A DNA stretch of 8,151 bases from assembly GCA_913030785.1 (NCBI GenBank), contig CAJWER010000127.1:1-8151 (forward strand). The letters are read 5' to 3'. The DNA is from an uncultured Chloroflexota bacterium. Its GTDB lineage: Bacteria; Chloroflexota; Dehalococcoidia; Lucifugimonadales; CAJWER01. Below, in pieces: positions 1 to 6,426 of this stretch (position 1 is its first letter; each line of letters starts with the position of its first letter). The notes under the pieces are model-generated. The model did no database searches. It was not told the DNA's origin and saw nothing but the letters and a program-made list of their open reading frames with translations. The translations under genes and the position numbers were made by a program.

Positions 1-1372
1 TGGCCTCGCCATCCGCGTCCAGGGCGGCCTCCTTGATGGTCTCTGAGATCGTGGGATGGGGGTGAACCAGCCAGCCCAGTTCCTTGTTGGTACTCTCCAG
101 CAGTTTCGCCATCGAGAGCTCTCCCAGCAGCTCGGTCACCTCGGCGCCTATCATGTGAGCGCCCAGGATATCGCCGATTTCGGCGTCCAGAATGAGCTTG
201 ACCATCCCCTCGGGTTCGCCGAGTCCCAGCGCCTTGCCGTTGGAGGCGATCTGGAACCTGCCAATCTTGACGTCATGGCCCTCCTCGCGAGCCTGGGCCT
301 CGGTCAGCCCGAAGCTGCCAATCTGGGGCTTGCAGTACGTTGCCCGTGGCATAAGTTCGTAGTCTAATGCAGGCGGCTCGAGGCCTGCCATGTGCTCCAC
401 CGCGGTGACTCCTTGAGCCGAGGCCACATGGGCCAGCAGAAGCCTGCCCGTTACGTCACCGATTGCATAGACTCCTGGCACGTTGGTCTCCATGTGGTCG
501 TCGACCGTGATGAAGCCTCGTTCGGTGCCTACACCAGCACTCTCTAGTCCGATGCCGTCTATGTTGCCCTGGGTGCCAACCGCGACGAGTACCTTTTCAC
601 ACTCAATCTCGGTGGTGTCTGATTCGCTCTTAACCGTGACTCTGGCCACGCCGTCATTAACTTCGATGCTCTCAACGCTGGCCCTGGTTATCGCCTTGAT
701 GCCCTGCCGCCTGAAGGAGCGCTCCAGGTGCTGGCTTATCTCAGCGTCCTCGGTGGGAACTAGTCTCGGCATAAGCTCGACGAGCGTTACCTCCGAGCCA
801 TATGACCCCCAGACGTACGCGAACTCGGCCCCGAGGGATCCGGCACCAACGATTACGGCCCTGGGCGGCACTTCACGGGTTTCGAGGGCCTCTTGGCTCC
901 CAATCACAACCTCGCCGTCGATGGGCAATGTTGGGATGGCGCGCGCCCGTGCGCCCGTGGCGATAATGACCTTGTCGGCGGTGAGCGTTCGGTCCGTGCC
1001 TTGTATCTCGATCGTACCCGGGTCGAGGAAAACTCCGTTGCCGTTTACGACCTCGACGCCGTTCTTGTTAAGCAAGAAGCTCACCCCGGAGGTGAGCTTC
1101 TTGACCACTTGTCTACTACGGTCGACCGCCTTGGAGTAGTCAAACTGGACGTTTTCGGCGGTGATGCCGAATTCCTCGGCGTGCTTGAACAGCCCTACGA
1201 CCTCTGCATTCCTGATGAGAGCCTTGCTGGGGATGCATCCCCAGTTCAGGCACACACCCCCGATATCCGACCGCTCAACGATCGCCGTCTTCATTCCTAA
1301 CTGTGCGGCACGGATCGCTGCGACATATCCTCCTGGACCAGAGCCCAGCACAAGCAGGTCGAAGTCTGCCAA
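1..1372 (-). CDS. lpdA: Dihydrolipoyl dehydrogenase (E3), C-terminus cut by window edge
   Basis: FAD-dependent disulfide oxidoreductase that reoxidises the dihydrolipoyl groups of 2-oxoacid dehydrogenase complexes or the glycine cleavage system, passing electrons to NAD+ in the cytoplasm. The minus strand is open for 457 codons without a stop. Near the N-terminus is an FAD-binding GSGPGG loop (residues 10-15). It is followed by the redox-active disulfide CLNWGC (Cys41 and Cys46), an ATG FAD motif, a second Rossmann loop (GAGSLG) for NAD, a YAIGDV FAD motif, and the C-terminal HPHPTISE motif carrying the catalytic His-Glu pair. The family is usually about 460-480 residues, so only a short tail should be missing. 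The start is TTG at 1372-1370, chosen because GAGGTG lies 4 nt upstream and the product then begins right at the FAD fold. It is transcribed divergently from the pan operon. No E1 or E2 gene is visible, so the complex it serves is unknown. Confidence 0.95.
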   Translation of the reverse strand, partial: MADFDLLVLGSGPGGYVAAIRAAQLGMKTAIVERSDIGGVCLNWGCIPSKALIRNAEVVGLFKHAEEFGITAENVQFDYSKAVDRSRQVVKKLTSGVSFLLNKNGVEVVNGNGVFLDPGTIEIQGTDRTLTADKVIIATGARARAIPTLPIDGEVVIGSQEALETREVPPRAVIVGAGSLGAEFAYVWGSYGSEVTLVELMPRLVPTEDAEISQHLERSFRRQGIKAITRASVESIEVNDGVARVTVKSESDTTEIECEKVLVAVGTQGNIDGIGLESAGVGTERGFITVDDHMETNVPGVYAIGDVTGRLLLAHVASAQGVTAVEHMAGLEPPALDYELMPRATYCKPQIGSFGLTEAQAREEGHDVKIGRFQIASNGKALGLGEPEGMVKLILDAEIGDILGAHMIGAEVTELLGELSMAKLLESTNKELGWLVHPHPTISETIKEAALDADGEA

Positions 1373-1376
1373 AAGA

Positions 1377-1382
1377 CACCTC
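1377..1382 (-). promoter_or_regulatory. Shine-Dalgarno for lpdA TTG start
   Basis: GAGGTG on the minus strand lies 4 nt before TTG. It supports the non-ATG start, since no in-frame ATG or GTG gives a full FAD-binding fold with a comparable ribosome site. Confidence 0.6.
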
Positions 1383-1390
1383 GTTCTATC

Positions 1391-1405
1391 TGATTCTAAG
1401 AATCA
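1391..1405. promoter_or_regulatory. 15-bp palindrome, candidate operator for lpdA
   Basis: TGATTCT-A-AGAATCA is a perfect 7-bp inverted repeat around one central base, about 18 bp upstream of the lpdA start codon. On the minus strand a TAGAAT hexamer (1413-1408), a 5/6 match to a -10 box, lies just upstream, so the palindrome would cover the predicted transcription start. That is a typical repressor position. No good -35 lies at the right distance, and the regulator is unknown. Confidence 0.4.
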
Positions 1406-1462
1406 ATATTCTACACCAAACCTCACGACGGCTGAAAGAGAGTCAACAGACCCATGGCTAGA

Positions 1463-1491
1463 TTGAACGACATGTTCCGCCCTGATATGAT
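1463..1491 (+). promoter_or_regulatory. Extended -10 promoter for the pan operon
   Basis: TTGAAC (1463-1468, 4/6 to the sigma-70 -35 consensus) is separated by exactly 17 bp from TATGAT (1486-1491, 5/6 to the -10 consensus). TG at 1483-1484 gives an extended -10 (TGATATGAT). The predicted RNA start is near 1498, which leaves a leader of about 140 nt before the first gene. The placement immediately upstream of a structured leader and terminator strengthens the call. Confidence 0.6.
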
Positions 1492-1497
1492 GACCCG

Positions 1498-1621
1498 GCA
1501 GCCAATCCTACCGGGAACGGTGAGCACTCTGTCCACTACGGGCCCTGGCATCTCGATTTTGCCCTGCCCGTGGTATCGAGTCTCACGCAAGACCTTCCCG
1601 ACGGATTCGGGAGGGTTTTTT
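1498..1621 (+). ncRNA. Structured attenuator leader, riboswitch-like, upstream of the pan operon
   Basis: The leader can fold as one long, interrupted hairpin. Helix P2 pairs 1520-1524 plus 1526-1529 with 1578-1586, 9 bp with a single bulged C at 1525. Helix P3 pairs 1533-1536 plus 1540-1543 with 1566-1573, 8 bp with a 3-nt bulge. The apical helix GGCA/TGCC (1547-1550 with 1560-1563) has a 9-nt loop. A closing helix P1 pairs CGGGAA (1512-1517) with TTCCCG (1595-1600), and the latter bases are also the 5' arm of the terminator, so P1 and the terminator exclude each other. This is the layout of an attenuating riboswitch, with P1 stabilisation expected to favour read-through. The class is not recognised. 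The published pan RNA motif, associated with pantothenate genes, is the first candidate to compare, but I could not match its consensus. It could instead be a short independent RNA. Confidence 0.5.
1592..1621 (+). terminator. Intrinsic terminator (attenuator) before the first pan-operon gene
   Basis: A 10-bp stem pairs 1592-1601 with 1607-1616 and includes one T-G pair. It has a 5-nt loop and ends in six consecutive T residues (1616-1621). The T-tract ends only 16 nt before the GTG start at 1638, inside the same predicted transcript, so conditional termination is the most economical reading. No gene lies upstream on this strand that it could otherwise serve. Confidence 0.75.
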
Positions 1622-1627
1622 GTATTC

Positions 1628-1632
1628 AGGAG
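1628..1632 (+). promoter_or_regulatory. Shine-Dalgarno deciding the GTG start at 1638
   Basis: AGGAG followed by a 5-nt spacer precedes GTG at 1638. The frame stays open back to a TTG at 1620, but that codon is inside the terminator T-tract and has no ribosome site, so the downstream GTG is preferred. Confidence 0.65.
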
Positions 1633-1637
1633 ACCTG

Positions 1638-2624
1638 GTGTTGGAGGGCGGGTGCGTCACGGATGTGCCCGGAATTAGCGCTGGCCACTACACAGATACG
1701 AGCGCGGCCACCGGATGCACGATAGTGCTATGTGAGGACGGCGGCGTCGGTGGTGTGGACGTTCGAGGCGCCGCCCCTGGTACCCTCGAGACGGATATGC
1801 TGCGACCAATGACGCTGCTGCCCGATGTCCATGGCGTGATGCTTTGCGGTGGCAGCCTCTTTGGACTTCAATCGGCGTTTGGGGCAGTGCGCTTCCTTGA
1901 GGAGCGTGGTTCCGGTGTCGAGTTCGCCGGTACAATCGTGCCTCGTCTCGCCGGAGCCGCGGTGTTCGACCTCAACGTTGGTCAAGACGTGCGTCCCGGC
2001 TTCGAGGAGGGTTACGCCGCGTGTGTAGCCGCAGGTACGAGCCCGATTGACGAGGGCAGTCTGGGAGCCGGGACCGGCGCATCGGTGGCCAAAGTCTCTG
2101 GTATGGAACACGCCGTGAAGGGCGGGGTCGGCACGGCGAGTATTCCGCTTGGCGGTGGGCTAATGATAGGCGCTGTCGTCGTGGTAAACGCTCTCGGCGG
2201 CATCGTCGACCCGGATACAGGCCGCCTGATGGCAGGTCCACGAGTTGGAGATAAGGGGGCAATGGTGAGCGCAGTAGACGTGATGATCGCCTCCGATGAA
2301 GTCGTTGGAAAGCCATCACAGGGCAATACAACTATCGGCGTCGTGGCTACGAATGCGACCCTAACCAAAGAGCAGGCCAACAAGCTGGCCGCCGTGGCCC
2401 AGGATGGCATCGCCCTGGCGGTCAGGCCCGCCCACACCATGGGCGACGGCGACACGATGTTCGCTATCGCAACCGGAGAGACGCAGGGTGGAACACACAT
2501 GGACCGGCTGCTCGCTGCAGTCGCGGTCGTGACTAGCAGAGCTATCACAAGCGGGGTCCGGACAGCGGTGGGACTGCAGGGGCTCCCGGCCGTATCGGAT
2601 CTGATGGAGGCGCAACATGGGTAG
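1638..2624 (+). CDS. P1 (S58) family peptidase, DmpA/BapA/NylC type
   Basis: Member of the autoprocessing N-terminal-nucleophile-like S58 family, which includes L-aminopeptidase/D-esterase DmpA, beta-aminopeptidase BapA and nylon-oligomer hydrolase NylC. The predicted protein is 328 residues from GTG 1638. Family landmarks are an N-terminal VPGISAGHYTD, VRGAAPGTLETD, the glycine-rich GGSLFGLQSAFG helix start, GAGTGASVAKVSG, and GNTTIGVVATNATLTK. In the last motif Asn230-Thr231 is the likely self-cleavage site, with Thr231 as nucleophile, as in NylC; DmpA uses Ser. It has no signal peptide, so it is probably cytoplasmic. It is the first gene of the operon and overlaps the next gene by 8 nt. 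Family members include enzymes that release N-terminal beta-alanine, so a role feeding beta-alanine to PanC is plausible but inferred. Substrate class cannot be read from sequence. Confidence 0.88.
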   Translation: MLEGGCVTDVPGISAGHYTDTSAATGCTIVLCEDGGVGGVDVRGAAPGTLETDMLRPMTLLPDVHGVMLCGGSLFGLQSAFGAVRFLEERGSGVEFAGTIVPRLAGAAVFDLNVGQDVRPGFEEGYAACVAAGTSPIDEGSLGAGTGASVAKVSGMEHAVKGGVGTASIPLGGGLMIGAVVVVNALGGIVDPDTGRLMAGPRVGDKGAMVSAVDVMIASDEVVGKPSQGNTTIGVVATNATLTKEQANKLAAVAQDGIALAVRPAHTMGDGDTMFAIATGETQGGTHMDRLLAAVAVVTSRAITSGVRTAVGLQGLPAVSDLMEAQHG

Positions 2625-3540
2625 TCCACGCAGGCGCTCAAGGATCGGTTTCATTGGCGCGGGGGCCGTGGGCAAATCGATTGCCATTGCACTTTCGCGC
2701 CAGGGATACCCGGTGGTGGCAGTGGCCAGTCGCAGCTACTCTTCCGCCCAGGAACTTGCACACATTATCGATGGCGTTGTGGCGTATCAGACCCCGCAAG
2801 AGGCCGCGAGGGCATCCGATGTTGTGTTCATAACGAGCCCCGACGATGCCATTGGCGAGGTCGTTTCGACGGTACCGTGGACGAACACTCAGGCAGTGGC
2901 CCATTGCTCCGGGGCGTCCTCCGTAGATGTGCTGGACCCGGCAAGCATGCTCGGGGCCTCAGTGGGCACGTTCCATCCGATGAATGCGTTCTCCTCGGTC
3001 GAGAATGGGGTGCGCAGCCTGCCAGGGACCACGTTTGGCATCGAAGGCGACGATGAGATGAAAGGCTATCTCCGGCAAATGGCTCTCGACATCGGCGGAC
3101 GCCCGATCTTTCTACGACGGGAAGACAAGGTGCTCTACCACCTGTCCGGAGTCATGATGGGTGGGTTATTGTCGGCGGAGGCTGCGGTGGCGGCACAGCT
3201 ATGGGAACAGCTCGGAATGACCCGGGACGATGGGGTCAAGGCGCTGGCGCCCATGATTCGGCAGGTTGCGGATAATCTGGAGACATCAGGTATTCCGGGC
3301 GCGCTGGCGGGCCCGTACGTTCGAGGTGATCTGGGCACCATCCGCAAGCACCTTCAGACGCTTCGTGCCAGGGCCCCGGACGTGCTGCCACTGTACTGTC
3401 ATATGGCGCTGGCAGGACTTCCATTCGCGCTTGAAAAGGGGGCACTGGACCCAGCAAAGGCGAAAAAGATACGAGACCTTGTCGAAGAGTACAAAGGGCT
3501 GAGCGGAAGCGGCCCGACCGGCGAACATCACTGGGCGTAG
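2617..3540 (+). CDS. Rossmann-DUF2520 dehydrogenase, probable ketopantoate reductase
   Basis: A 307-residue NAD(P)-binding protein. The N-terminal Rossmann fold opens with IGFIGAGAVG (residues 10-19), and a Ser-Arg pair after the second strand (residues 38-39) suggests NADPH. Next come HCSGA (97-101) and HPMNAF (120-125). The helical C-terminal DUF2520 domain carries KVLYHLSGVMMGG (171-183) and AGPYVRGD (231-238), all typical of this family. The ATG at 2617 has GGAGG with a 6-nt spacer and overlaps the previous stop by 8 nt, indicating translational coupling. Its place directly before panB and panC fits the missing reduction of 2-dehydropantoate to pantoate. It does not look like classical PanE. 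DUF2520-type proteins near pan genes have been proposed as alternative ketopantoate reductases (the PanG idea), and I infer that role here. Family assignment is firm; the reaction is less so. Confidence 0.85.
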   Translation: MGSPRRRSRIGFIGAGAVGKSIAIALSRQGYPVVAVASRSYSSAQELAHIIDGVVAYQTPQEAARASDVVFITSPDDAIGEVVSTVPWTNTQAVAHCSGASSVDVLDPASMLGASVGTFHPMNAFSSVENGVRSLPGTTFGIEGDDEMKGYLRQMALDIGGRPIFLRREDKVLYHLSGVMMGGLLSAEAAVAAQLWEQLGMTRDDGVKALAPMIRQVADNLETSGIPGALAGPYVRGDLGTIRKHLQTLRARAPDVLPLYCHMALAGLPFALEKGALDPAKAKKIRDLVEEYKGLSGSGPTGEHHWA

Positions 3541-3570
3541 GTGAGCACAGGCCCTCACTCGAGGACGGCA

Positions 3571-3577
3571 GAGGAGG
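3571..3577 (+). promoter_or_regulatory. Shine-Dalgarno deciding the panB GTG start
   Basis: GAGGAGG with a 7-nt spacer precedes GTG 3585. The next in-frame ATG (at about residue 9) would remove the conserved N-terminal strand and has no comparable site. Confidence 0.7.
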
Positions 3578-3584
3578 TACCAGC

Positions 3585-4424
3585 GTGCGAACGACCATCG
3601 TGGACATAATGGAGATGAAGCGTCGCGGCGAAAAGATCGCGATGCTAACTTGCTACGACTATCCGACCTCCGTCTGGGAAGATGAGGCAGGGGTAGACAT
3701 CGTATTTGTTGGGGACAGCGTTGGTACGAACGTGCTCGGATATGAGAGTGAGAAAGAGGTCACCCTCGACGACATGATTCACCATCTGAAGGCTGTTCGC
3801 CGGGGCGTCCAGCAAGCCTACCTGCTCGTCGATCTTCCCTACCTCACATATGAGTCACCGGAGGACGCTCTCCGGAACTCCCGCAGTCTGATCTCGCATG
3901 GCGCAGACGGTGTGAAGCTGGAGGGCTTCAGGCCCGATATCGTCAGCCACCTGGTGCAGGATGGAATTCAAGTGTGCGCCCATCTAGGATTGAACCCGCA
4001 GATTCACGAGACAAAGGGGCTGCGCGCGAAGACAGCCCGGGCTGCAGAGAGACTGATCTCAGAGTCTGTGGCTTTGCAGGATGCGGGAGCCTGGCTGATG
4101 GTGTACGAGTTGATACCGGAGGAGGTCGCAAGGGAGGCCACTCGCCGGCTGTCGATACCCACGATAGGGATAGGCGCGGGACGACACACCGATGGCCAGG
4201 TCCTGATCGTCTCCGACATGCTTGGAATCAACGATTTTGACCTCAGACACGTCCGAAAGTACGACAATTTCCACGACAGGGCGACGCAGGCGATTCGTCG
4301 ACACGTCGCCGAGGTGAGGTCTACCGAGTTCCCTGCCGGCGAGAATGTCCGGCATCTTAGCGACGAGGAGTCCAAGGCCATGGGCAACATGCTATCGACG
4401 GACAAAGTGAGGAATCACGGTTGA
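3585..4424 (+). CDS. panB: 3-methyl-2-oxobutanoate hydroxymethyltransferase (PanB)
   Basis: Transfers a hydroxymethyl group from 5,10-methylenetetrahydrofolate to 2-oxoisovalerate to form ketopantoate, the first committed step of pantothenate synthesis. The 279-residue (beta/alpha)8 protein has MLTCYDY (20-26), the metal ligands Asp44 (VGDS), Asp83 (VDLPY) and Glu113 (KLEG), HLGL with His133, the general base Glu175 (VYELIPEE) and IGIGAG (194-199). Length is normal for the family. The segment after HLGLNPQ (residues 138-156) lacks the GGYKVQGR-type loop seen in E. coli PanB and is about three residues shorter, so this is a divergent subgroup, although the metal and base residues are intact. 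It sits 44 bp after the DUF2520 gene, the largest gap in the operon, and its stop is 7 nt before the panC GTG. Confidence 0.95.
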   Translation: MRTTIVDIMEMKRRGEKIAMLTCYDYPTSVWEDEAGVDIVFVGDSVGTNVLGYESEKEVTLDDMIHHLKAVRRGVQQAYLLVDLPYLTYESPEDALRNSRSLISHGADGVKLEGFRPDIVSHLVQDGIQVCAHLGLNPQIHETKGLRAKTARAAERLISESVALQDAGAWLMVYELIPEEVAREATRRLSIPTIGIGAGRHTDGQVLIVSDMLGINDFDLRHVRKYDNFHDRATQAIRRHVAEVRSTEFPAGENVRHLSDEESKAMGNMLSTDKVRNHG

Positions 4425-4431
4425 TGGCGAT

Positions 4432-5286
4432 GTGTCGAAAGGCCCCTGGCCTATGAGGGTCATCGAGACGGTAGACGAGTTCCGGGCGGCAACGCCTGTA
4501 AGTGACAGGCCGCTGGGTCTCGTGCCGACCATGGGCGCACTCCACGACGGACACATGTCTCTTGTGAGCCGTGCGCGGGCTGAGAACGCGACGCTTGCCG
4601 TGAGCATCTTCGTAAACCCGGCCCAGTTCAGCCCGATGGAAGATTACGACTCGTATCCGCGTGACATGGACGCGGATTATGCAATACTCGATGAGGCCGG
4701 CGTCGATCTGGTGCTGGCGCCGACGACGGATGAAATGTACCCTGCGGGCTCCCACACACGAGTCGATGTGGGAAGCCTTTCGGAGAGGCTGGAGGGGGTA
4801 TCCCGCCCCGGCCATTTTGTCGGTGTCGCGACGGTTGTGACCAAGTTGCTGTCCATCGTCCGTCCCGACACGGCCTATTTTGGACAGAAGGACGCCCAGC
4901 AGGGCTTGGTGATATGGCGACTCAATGCTGACCTGAACCTGGGGGCGCAGATCGTCCTCTGCCCGATAGTGAGGGAGGCGGACGGGCTGGCCCTCAGCAG
5001 CCGCAACGCAGGCCTGAGCGCGGATGAACGCCAGGCGGCGACGGTGCTGTACAAGGCGCTATCCGCTACTGGGAATATGGAAACCGGTGATGCCGGACAG
5101 GTAAGAAGGCGAATGCGAGCGATCATCGAGGAGGAGCCGCTGGCCGCTCTGGACTACGTGAGCGTCGCGAATCCGCAGACCCTGGACGAGTTGGATGTGG
5201 TGACAGGGCCGGCCCTGGCGCTCGTGGCCGTTCGGATTGGCAAGACGCGGCTTATCGATAATATGGCGATTGGGAGTAAGGCTTGA
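4432..5286 (+). CDS. panC: Pantothenate synthetase (pantoate-beta-alanine ligase, PanC)
   Basis: ATP-dependent ligase joining pantoate and beta-alanine through a pantoyl-adenylate, in the cytoplasm. Numbered from GTG 4432 (284 residues), it shows PTMGALHDGH (32-41, the HIGH-type nucleotide loop), IFVNPAQF (59-66), RPGHFVGVATVVTKL (125-139), YFGQKDAQQ (149-157), ALSSRN (187-192, the KMSKS-like loop) and KTRLIDN (271-277). All core binding motifs are present. The start is uncertain. GTG 4432 lies 7 nt after the panB stop and suits re-initiation but has a weak ribosome site. ATG 4453 matches the usual family N-terminus (MRVIETV) and is preceded by AAAGG at a longish spacing. An ATG overlapping the panB stop at 4424 is out of frame. 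The TGA overlaps the surE TTG by 4 nt. No panD follows. Confidence 0.95.
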   Translation: MSKGPWPMRVIETVDEFRAATPVSDRPLGLVPTMGALHDGHMSLVSRARAENATLAVSIFVNPAQFSPMEDYDSYPRDMDADYAILDEAGVDLVLAPTTDEMYPAGSHTRVDVGSLSERLEGVSRPGHFVGVATVVTKLLSIVRPDTAYFGQKDAQQGLVIWRLNADLNLGAQIVLCPIVREADGLALSSRNAGLSADERQAATVLYKALSATGNMETGDAGQVRRRMRAIIEEEPLAALDYVSVANPQTLDELDVVTGPALALVAVRIGKTRLIDNMAIGSKA

Positions 5287-6074
5287 GAATACTGGTTACG
5301 AACGACGATGGAATACACTCAGATGGGTTGTGGCACCTTGCCGAGGCATTGAGCACAGTTGGCGAGGTTAGCGTCGTGGCCCCGGATCGTGATCAGAGCG
5401 GGGTCGCCGCCTCGTTGACTCTTACCTCTGTGCTGCGGGTCCAGGAAGTACGGTCGCGCCTGGACGGAGTCGTCGTCAATGCCGTCCAGGGCACGCCCGG
5501 GGACTGCGTGATTCTGGCCATCGAATCGATCCTGGATGCCCCGCCAGACCTTATCGTATCCGGCGTAAACCGCGGAGCGAACCTCGGCCACGACGTGCTT
5601 ATTTCAGGTACGGTCGGAGCCGCGGCCCATGGCTACATGAAGGGGTTCACGTCCATGGCCGTGTCCGCCAGGTACGGAAAAGGAGACGCGCGGTATGCGG
5701 TGGCGGCGAGAGCAGCTGCAGCCGTGGCGCGGGCGCTGAAAGAGGCTCCTCTCGACGTGCCACAGCTAATCAACCTCAATGTACCCGATCTGGACGCCGA
5801 GGATATCAGAGGTGTGGAGCTGACTCGGCTAGGCCCGAGGGCGTTCGTGGAGAGAGTGACGAAGGGTCGTGACGGAACCCGCACGCACTACTGGATTGCG
5901 GAGGACCGGATTCTCGATATAGCGCCTGAGGGCACCGATCTAGGAGCCATGCGAGAGGGGGCTATATCGATATCGAGTCTGGATTTCGGCTTCTCCGAGG
6001 GGGCGCATGCTGCCCCTCTCCATTACCTGGTCGAGGCCGTACTCGCAGACCTAGGGATACACAGTAACTCATAG
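5283..6074 (+). CDS. surE: 5'/3'-nucleotidase SurE
   Basis: Metal-dependent nucleoside monophosphate phosphatase of the SurE family, 263 residues, close to the family norm of about 250. The active site is intact: NDDG at residues 7-10 (Asp8 and Asp9 bind the metal), APDRDQSG with Ser39, SGVNRGANLGHD (93-104) with metal-binding Asn96, and SGTVGAA (108-114). GTPGDC (70-75) replaces the common GTPADC. The start is TTG 5283, overlapping the panC stop (TTGA), with AAGG just upstream; the product begins exactly at the conserved MRILVTNDDG. Translation is probably coupled to panC. SurE enzymes dephosphorylate nucleoside 5'- and 3'-monophosphates and sometimes polyphosphate. A direct role in pantothenate or CoA metabolism is not established, and cotranscription may be only housekeeping grouping. 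Confidence 0.93.
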   Translation: MRILVTNDDGIHSDGLWHLAEALSTVGEVSVVAPDRDQSGVAASLTLTSVLRVQEVRSRLDGVVVNAVQGTPGDCVILAIESILDAPPDLIVSGVNRGANLGHDVLISGTVGAAAHGYMKGFTSMAVSARYGKGDARYAVAARAAAAVARALKEAPLDVPQLINLNVPDLDAEDIRGVELTRLGPRAFVERVTKGRDGTRTHYWIAEDRILDIAPEGTDLGAMREGAISISSLDFGFSEGAHAAPLHYLVEAVLADLGIHSNS

Positions 6075-6085
6075 GGGAGGATAGC

Positions 6086-6412
6086 TTGATATACGAATAT
6101 CGCATTTACGAGGCCGTCGCAGGCAAGCTGGAGAATGTCCAGGCCCGATTCCGTGACCATACAGTGGCACTTCTGGAGAAGCATGGCGCGAAGAATATCG
6201 GTTACTGGACGTCCGAGGTTGGAGACTACAGTGACCGGCTGATCTACATCCTGGCGTTCGAGAGCCTGGAGCAGCGACAGCAGGCCTGGGCGGGCTTCCG
6301 CGCTGACCCAGAGTGGCACAAGGCCCGTGACGAGTCGGAAAAGGATGGGCCGATCGTGGCAAGGGTGATGAACACGATCCTGAAACCGACCAACTACTCG
6401 CCGCTCCAATAG
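6086..6412 (+). CDS. Small NIPSNAP-family protein
   Basis: A 108-residue single-domain protein of the NIPSNAP group, which adopts a ferredoxin-like dimeric alpha/beta-barrel fold. It begins MIYEYRIYEA, has the conserved middle LIYILAFESLEQRQQAWAGF and ends with WHKARDESEKDGPIV followed by a final strand. These are the usual marks of stand-alone bacterial NIPSNAP proteins of about 100-110 residues. The TTG 6086 start is set by GGGGAGG (6074-6080) with a 5-nt spacer. It begins 11 nt after the surE stop, so it is probably the last gene of the operon. Bacterial members are poorly characterised and often sit beside metabolic enzymes; no substrate or catalytic residue can be assigned. The family call is good, the function unknown. 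Confidence 0.85.
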   Translation: MIYEYRIYEAVAGKLENVQARFRDHTVALLEKHGAKNIGYWTSEVGDYSDRLIYILAFESLEQRQQAWAGFRADPEWHKARDESEKDGPIVARVMNTILKPTNYSPLQ

Positions 6413-6426
6413 TGCTGCCCACGCTT

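Noticed and set aside
483..1300. Plus-strand open frames across the lpdA region
   Set aside because: They are shadows of the minus-strand dihydrolipoyl dehydrogenase, whose catalytic motifs are intact throughout.
1570..1594. T-box-like TGGTATCGAG before the terminator
   Set aside because: It resembles the T-box core TGGTACCGCG at 8 of 10 positions. However, its first bases are engaged in helix P3, the usual antiterminator arms are missing, the leader is too short for a full stem I with specifier loop, and the downstream genes are not aminoacyl-tRNA or amino-acid genes.
1620..1637. TTG at 1620 as the start of the S58 peptidase
   Set aside because: It lies inside the terminator T-tract without a ribosome site; GTG 1638 has AGGAG at 5 nt.
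4424..4426. ATG overlapping the panB stop as a panC start
   Set aside because: It is out of frame with panC and opens only a different, motif-free frame.
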